Origin: RGIG4140 sp045614025
GTDB lineage: Bacteria; Pseudomonadota; Alphaproteobacteria; CAAHEQ01; UBA3637
Reading direction: 5' to 3'
Length of the DNA: 64,000 nucleotides
Assembly (NCBI GenBank): GCA_045614025.1
Contig: JAZLCE010000038.1
Span: forward strand, 1-64,000
A program made the position numbers and the translations under genes. Below, piece after piece: positions 59,769 to 64,000 of the stretch; positions within the stretch are counted from its first letter, which is position 1, and each line of letters begins with the position of its first letter. Under the pieces are notes generated by a model. The model ran no database searches. It was not told the origin of the DNA and was given only the letters and a program-made list of their open reading frames with translations.

Positions 59769-61746
59769 AGATCTTTTTATCCATCTTTTTCTTAACGATT
59801 GGCTTTTTCACCATTGAAACAGAAGTTTCTTTTGGATTAAAAAGTTCTGAAATATCAACATTTTCTTCAACTTCTTCAGAAACTTCGCCAACTGATGGAA
59901 CAGTTGCTCTGGCTTTAGCTTGTGCCTCAGCTGCTGTTGAAACACGAATTTCTTTACCTTCTAATAAATCTTTAATTTCCTCGCCAGATAAAGTTTCATA
60001 TTCAACAAGACCCATTGCTAATGTATCCAATTCAACTTTATAATCCGTTAAAATTTGACGCGTTTTTTGATAAGCTTCATCAATAATTTTTCTGATTTCT
60101 TCATCCACTTTTTGCGCCGTTAAATCAGAAACATTTTTTCTTTTTGAAATACTATATCCCAAAAAGACTTCACCTTCAGGTTCATCATAAGCAATCGGAC
60201 CCATCACATCACTCATACCCCATTCGCTCACCATTTTTCTTGCAATCGTTGTAGCAACTTGAATATCGTTGCTTGCGCCAGTTGAAACTTTTTCTTTCCC
60301 AAAGATCATTTCTTCGGCTAAACGACCAGCAAACAAAATGCTTAATCTGGATTTCAAATAAGTCATGCTTTGAGAATATTTATCTTTCTCTGGCAATTGC
60401 ATGGTAACTCCAAGCGCACGTCCTCTTGGAATGATTGTAACTTTATGAAGCGGATCAGATTCTGGCAAATGAAGTGAAACAATAGCATGCCCAGCTTCAT
60501 GATAAGCCGTCATTTTCTTTTCTTGTTCATCCATTACAAGTGACTTTCTTTCAGATCCCATCATCACTTTATCTTTGGCATCTTCAAATTCTTGCATCGT
60601 TACCATTGTTTTATTTCTACGTGCGGCTAAAAGAGCAGCTTCATTTACTAAATTTGCCAAATCTGCGCCTGAAAAACCAGGAGTTCCCCGTGCAATAAGT
60701 GGCAATGAAACATTTGGTGCGAGAGGCACTTTTTTAACATGAACATTCAAAATTGCTTCACGACCATTAATATCTGGATTAGAAACAACAATTTGCCTAT
60801 CAAAACGACCAGGTCTTAACAAAGCAGGATCCAAAACATCTGGTCTGTTTGTTGCAGCAATTAAAATGATGCCTGAATTCGTTTCAAATCCATCCATTTC
60901 AACAAGCAATTGATTAAGCGTTTGCTCTCTTTCATCATTTCCGCCACCAAGACCGGCACCACGATGACGACCAACTGCATCAATTTCATCAACAAAAACA
61001 ATACAAGGTGCTTCTTTTTTTGCCTGTTCAAACATATCTCTGACACGAGAAGCCCCAACGCCTACAAACATTTCAACAAAATCAGAACCAGATATGCTGA
61101 AAAAAGGCACATTTGCTTCACCTGCAATGGCTCTTGCCAATAATGTTTTACCTGTACCTGGAGGGCCAACAAGCAACGCACCTTTTGGAATTTTTCCACC
61201 AAGTCTTTGAAACTTAATTGGTGCTTTCAAAAAGTCAACAATCTCTTGCAATTCTTGTTTGGCTTCTTCAATTCCAGCAACATCACTAAAAGTCACTTTG
61301 TCTTTGCCTTCTAACAATTTGGCTTTTGATTTGCCGAAACTCATTGCTTTTCCATTACTTGAGGCCATTTGTTTCATCATCATAATCCAAATGCCCGCAA
61401 AAAGCAAAATAGGAGCCCATGAAATTAATGCCATTAACCAACCTGATTCTGTTTCAGGAGGAAGCGCTTTAATTTTAACATTATGTTCTTTTAAAACAGG
61501 CATCAACCCAGCTTCTAAAGGCATATATGTTTTAAACATTCCTGTTTTTTGAAATTCACCAGTGATAGATTGACCTTGAATTTCAACAGATTTAACATCT
61601 CCTTTTTCAACGGAGCTTAAAAATTCGCTATATGATAAATCAATTTGTTTGGATTTATTTGGATCAGGGAATGAAAAAGCCCCTAATAAAACCATTGAAG
61701 TAAAGAAAACAAGCCAAAAAACGGCTGTATTCGACTTTTTTTTCAT
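59767..61746 (-). CDS. ftsH: ATP-dependent zinc metalloprotease FtsH
   Basis: Membrane-anchored AAA+ protease that degrades damaged membrane proteins and regulators such as LpxC. The 659-residue length is normal. Two membrane helices (about 8-26 and 107-125) flank a small periplasmic domain; Walker A VGPPGTGKTLLARAIAGEA, pore loop FVGVGA, Walker B IVFVDEIDAVG, second region of homology AATNRPDVLDPALLRPGRFD, and the zinc site HEAGH. The C-terminus is a disordered Lys-rich tail (KKPIVKKKMDKKI). AAAGGA precedes its ATG. It follows tilS by 15 bases in the alphaproteobacterial order pal-cpoB-tilS-ftsH. Confidence 0.97.
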   Translation of the reverse strand: MKKKSNTAVFWLVFFTSMVLLGAFSFPDPNKSKQIDLSYSEFLSSVEKGDVKSVEIQGQSITGEFQKTGMFKTYMPLEAGLMPVLKEHNVKIKALPPETESGWLMALISWAPILLFAGIWIMMMKQMASSNGKAMSFGKSKAKLLEGKDKVTFSDVAGIEEAKQELQEIVDFLKAPIKFQRLGGKIPKGALLVGPPGTGKTLLARAIAGEANVPFFSISGSDFVEMFVGVGASRVRDMFEQAKKEAPCIVFVDEIDAVGRHRGAGLGGGNDEREQTLNQLLVEMDGFETNSGIILIAATNRPDVLDPALLRPGRFDRQIVVSNPDINGREAILNVHVKKVPLAPNVSLPLIARGTPGFSGADLANLVNEAALLAARRNKTMVTMQEFEDAKDKVMMGSERKSLVMDEQEKKMTAYHEAGHAIVSLHLPESDPLHKVTIIPRGRALGVTMQLPEKDKYSQSMTYLKSRLSILFAGRLAEEMIFGKEKVSTGASNDIQVATTIARKMVSEWGMSDVMGPIAYDEPEGEVFLGYSISKRKNVSDLTAQKVDEEIRKIIDEAYQKTRQILTDYKVELDTLAMGLVEYETLSGEEIKDLLEGKEIRVSTAAEAQAKARATVPSVGEVSEEVEENVDISELFNPKETSVSMVKKPIVKKKMDKKI

Positions 61747-61761
61747 TTAAACTTTCCTTTT

Positions 61762-62970
61762 TTAATTTTTTTTAATCATTTTAATAAAAATATGATAACT
61801 TAAGTTTTCTTTATACTCAATTTCAAGAACATTTTCAAGTTCTTTTTCAGGCTCAAAATAAGGAAAACTTTGTTGAACTAAATATGGAATATTTTTTTTG
61901 CGCTTCAATGGGGCGCAAGCTTTTAAAACACCATTTAGCTCTGAATGAATTTCAAAACCAGACCAATAATAAACCTTCCCTTTTTTAATTTTCAAAGGCG
62001 CAGGCATTGTTTTTGGTTCTTTTGAAATAAAAATACCTTTCTTGTGTGGAATAATTAAACAAGATGCTAAAGTCATTTGTTTGATATCCCCTAAACAAGC
62101 GCGTTCTAAAAGCTCAAGAGAAATCATTTTATCTGACTTCCCAACGCGTTTTAACAAAGCATCCATCACCTTAATTTTAATCTCATCCGGCAATAAAAAA
62201 AACTTTTCTTTATCAATTAATGCATATCCTTCAGGATAAAATTTAACAGATTCTTTAATAAATAATTCTTGATACCAAAACAAAGCTTGAGAAGCTCTTG
62301 CCAATCTTTTTGTTGAAGATAAAATATTTTTAAGAGGAATTCCTTTTTCTTCAATAACAGGCAAAAATTTACGCCATTTAACCCGTTCAAAAGACTCATC
62401 TTCATTCATGGGATCTTTTACCCACTCAATATTTTTTTTCAACAGATATTTTTCAATTTCTTTTTTCGAAACATCTAAAAAAGGCCGCACCAATAAAACA
62501 CCATTGCGATATATTTTTTCACGCATAGAGCTTAATCCTTCAACGGAACTTCCTCTTGCTAAACGCGATAAAAATGTTTCAATCTGATCTTCTTGCTGGT
62601 GCGCAATAAAAAGAGTTGCGATATCGTTTTTTTTGCAATAATCAATTAACAATTGATACCTGATTTCACGCGCGTGTTCTTCAACCTTCGTATTGCCTAT
62701 TTTTTCTTTATTCACCAAAATTTCATGAGAAATCCCTTGGCTTTTTAAAAATTTATGAACACTTTTGGCTTCCTTAGAACTTTCTTTTCGAATCTGATGA
62801 TCAACCGTGAGTGCGCTTAATTTAATATTCTTTTTTTTGCAAAATTCATGAAGCAAAAGTGTTAAACATAAACTATCTGCCCCACCAGAAACAGCAACTG
62901 CAACTCGTTCTTTTAAATCTGGCAGTAACTCAAAAATTTTTTTCTCAAAATCAACTTCATTTAACATCAT
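61762..62970 (-). CDS. tilS: tRNA(Ile)-lysidine synthetase
   Basis: Converts the wobble C34 of tRNA-Ile(CAU) to lysidine so that it reads AUA, a codon that is common in this AT-rich genome. The 402-residue protein has the N-type PP-loop VAVSGGADSLCLTLLLHEF near residue 25, then LTVDHQIRKESSKEAK, the AREIRYQLLIDYCKK helix and TLFIAHQQEDQIETFLSRLARGS. The C-terminal domains are poorly conserved, as usual. It starts one base after the cpoB stop and has no separate ribosome site, so it is coupled to cpoB. Confidence 0.93.
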   Translation of the reverse strand: MMLNEVDFEKKIFELLPDLKERVAVAVSGGADSLCLTLLLHEFCKKKNIKLSALTVDHQIRKESSKEAKSVHKFLKSQGISHEILVNKEKIGNTKVEEHAREIRYQLLIDYCKKNDIATLFIAHQQEDQIETFLSRLARGSSVEGLSSMREKIYRNGVLLVRPFLDVSKKEIEKYLLKKNIEWVKDPMNEDESFERVKWRKFLPVIEEKGIPLKNILSSTKRLARASQALFWYQELFIKESVKFYPEGYALIDKEKFFLLPDEIKIKVMDALLKRVGKSDKMISLELLERACLGDIKQMTLASCLIIPHKKGIFISKEPKTMPAPLKIKKGKVYYWSGFEIHSELNGVLKACAPLKRKKNIPYLVQQSFPYFEPEKELENVLEIEYKENLSYHIFIKMIKKN

Positions 62971-62971
62971 A

Positions 62972-63757
62972 TTATTTACATTGCAATTTTTTTGCTTCAG
63001 CTGTTGCCCTATCTTTTAAACGTTGTTCTGCTTTTGGAAATTCATCTTGCAAAGATTTAAATGCCGTACAAGCTTCTTGCTTTTTATTTAACTTATTCAT
63101 GGTCAAACCAAGTTTTAATAAATTATCCGCTGCTTTTGAATTATCTTTATATTTTGTAAACCCATCAGCAAAAATACCAACAGCTTGTTCAAAAAGACCA
63201 CGCGCATAATATGTTTCGCCCAACCAATAATTTGCATTACCAACCAAAGAAGATTTTGGATATTCTTTCATAAACAAAGTAAAGGCTTCTTCTGCTTTTT
63301 TATAATCCCCTTTTTTCATCAAATTATAGGCAGCATCATATGCTTCTTTATCCCCTTTTTTTGGCTCGTTTATTGAGGATGCAGATGAATTTTTATCATT
63401 TGAGATCATATTAAAACGAACATCTAAATCAGCATTCATTCTGTTCAAACGATCTTCCAATTGCTTTTGATTAAATTCAATTTGTTCCATTTTTGCAGTT
63501 AAATCTTTCACAACTTGATCTTGTGCTGAAAGCCTTGAATAAAGATCTTCTAAATTACTTTCACCAGTTGAACCATTATTATCGCTTGCTATTAAAATTG
63601 GCGTTTCGCTCTTTTGATATACTTTTCGTTGCAATGCACTTAAATCATTTTCAATACGCGTTACTTTTTCATCCAATAAATCAACTTTCAATTCTGCCAT
63701 AGCAGAATAAGAAATAAAAGAAGAAACCAAAAAACAAGATAAAATGATTTTTTTCAT
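62972..63757 (-). CDS. cpoB: Tol-Pal associated periplasmic protein CpoB (YbgF)
   Basis: Coordinates peptidoglycan synthesis with outer-membrane constriction during division. A 261-residue exported protein: signal peptide 1-21 (cleavage after AMA), N-terminal coiled coil (about 25-115; VTRIENDLSALQRKV, KDLTAKMEQIEFNQKQLEDR) for trimerisation, a Ser/Asn linker, then a TPR domain (about 135-258: DYKKAEEAFTLFMKEYPKSS, GNANYWLGETYYARGLFEQA). AAAGGAAC precedes the ATG. It follows pal, as expected in the tol-pal cluster, but with a hairpin in between. Confidence 0.93.
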   Translation of the reverse strand: MKKIILSCFLVSSFISYSAMAELKVDLLDEKVTRIENDLSALQRKVYQKSETPILIASDNNGSTGESNLEDLYSRLSAQDQVVKDLTAKMEQIEFNQKQLEDRLNRMNADLDVRFNMISNDKNSSASSINEPKKGDKEAYDAAYNLMKKGDYKKAEEAFTLFMKEYPKSSLVGNANYWLGETYYARGLFEQAVGIFADGFTKYKDNSKAADNLLKLGLTMNKLNKKQEACTAFKSLQDEFPKAEQRLKDRATAEAKKLQCK

Positions 63758-63775
63758 AACATGTTCCTTTAATAT

Positions 63776-63813
63776 AAAAACTCTTCCTCATTTTACAAGG
63801 AAGAGTTTTTTTT
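63776..63813 (-). terminator. Hairpin between pal and cpoB
   Basis: AAAAACTCTTCCT and AGGAAGAGTTTTT form a 13-bp stem with a 9-base loop, 19 bases before the cpoB start. It probably attenuates or ends the tol-pal transcript before cpoB. Confidence 0.8.
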
Positions 63814-63844
63814 AACAAGTCTTTTTTTCTAAAGAAAAACTTTT

Positions 63845-64000
63845 TTAGTAAGCAACTGTTGTTGCATTACGGTTTTTAGCCCAAGCTTCTTCTGTTGAAC
63901 CTGGAACAACTGGTCTTTCTTTACCGTATGAGATAATGCGAATACGGTCAGATGAAATGCCTTTCATCACTAAGAAACGACGAGCTTCATCTGCACGACG
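63845..64000 (-). CDS. pal: Peptidoglycan-associated lipoprotein Pal, 3' end only
   Basis: Only the last 51 codons are visible; the gene continues beyond the right edge. The translation holds the end of an OmpA-like domain: RRADEARRFLVMKGISSDRI, then RIISYGKERPVVPGS and EEAWAKNRNATTVAY. The S-Y-G-K-E-R-P and A-K-N-R pieces are the peptidoglycan-contact motifs of Pal. Placement directly before cpoB confirms it. Pal ties the outer membrane to the cell wall and to TolB. Confidence 0.92.
   Translation of the reverse strand, partial: RRADEARRFLVMKGISSDRIRIISYGKERPVVPGSTEEAWAKNRNATTVAY

Overview
The window reads as chromosomal DNA of an AT-rich (roughly two thirds A+T by eye), Gram-negative, probably host-associated alphaproteobacterium. 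The main evidence is the block pal - cpoB - tilS - ftsH at the right end, a gene order typical of Alphaproteobacteria, and an outer-membrane style of life (Pal, lipoproteins, two autotransporters, a secretin). The orphan pilin-like genes carry an N-terminus of the type SGRSMVEMLGVLAIIG, which I associate with uncultured gut Alphaproteobacteria; that placement is inference. I see no rRNA, tRNA, CRISPR array, insertion sequence or prophage.

Layout. 1-1591: flagellar placement/export genes flhF (cut by the window edge) and flhG. 1799-8 kb: secA, an orphan type IV pilin-like gene, a LOG-family nucleotide hydrolase, a secreted TPR protein and a nucleoside transporter. 7.7-13.3 kb: anmK with a small gene, a divergent XRE-regulator/membrane-protein pair with a clear operator-like dyad and a leaderless-type promoter, an HNH protein directly behind recG, and a small secreted protein. 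13.4-22.7 kb: esterase, MsbA-like ABC exporter, sdaA, an unknown protein, dtd, a 52-residue protein, murA, a Pro/Gln-rich lipoprotein and comM. 22.7-33.9 kb: ankyrin protein, rnd, a second orphan pilin, a nucleotidyltransferase, a 1475-residue autotransporter, a second MsbA-like exporter and an hsp20. 34.0-36.3 kb: a three-gene operon of unknown function behind a consensus promoter, then two small membrane-anchored proteins. 36.7-41.3 kb: single-chain glycyl-tRNA synthetase and a Pmp-like autotransporter whose barrel half has a very different base composition and ends in a long hairpin element.

41.8-51.1 kb is the most coherent system: seven genes on the minus strand resembling the type IVb (R64 thin pilus / toxin-coregulated pilus) assembly machine: OmpA-like periplasmic protein, TcpQ/PilL-like lipoprotein, PilN secretin, PilO, PilP, PilQ ATPase, PilR inner-membrane platform. 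The operon has no pilin and no prepilin peptidase in the window; the two orphan pilins at 4.4 and 25.3 kb are plausible substrates. Next come an Hpt - OmpR-type regulator - EnvZ-type kinase operon and a PreT/GltD-like oxidoreductase. 56.1-59.2 kb is a compact triad of retropepsin-like protease, 7TM/inactive-transglutaminase protein and RimK-related ATP-grasp ligase, a conserved but poorly understood envelope-associated peptide-modifying system. The window ends with ftsH, tilS, cpoB and the 3' end of pal.

Transcription signals are unusually legible: several promoters match TTGACA-17-TATAAT, often with an extended TGATATAAT -10 element, and many operons end in strong hairpin terminators. Where an open frame extends upstream of a good Shine-Dalgarno sequence I have moved the start to the codon that site serves. 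Promoters, terminators and starts were read by eye; no search or folding program was run.
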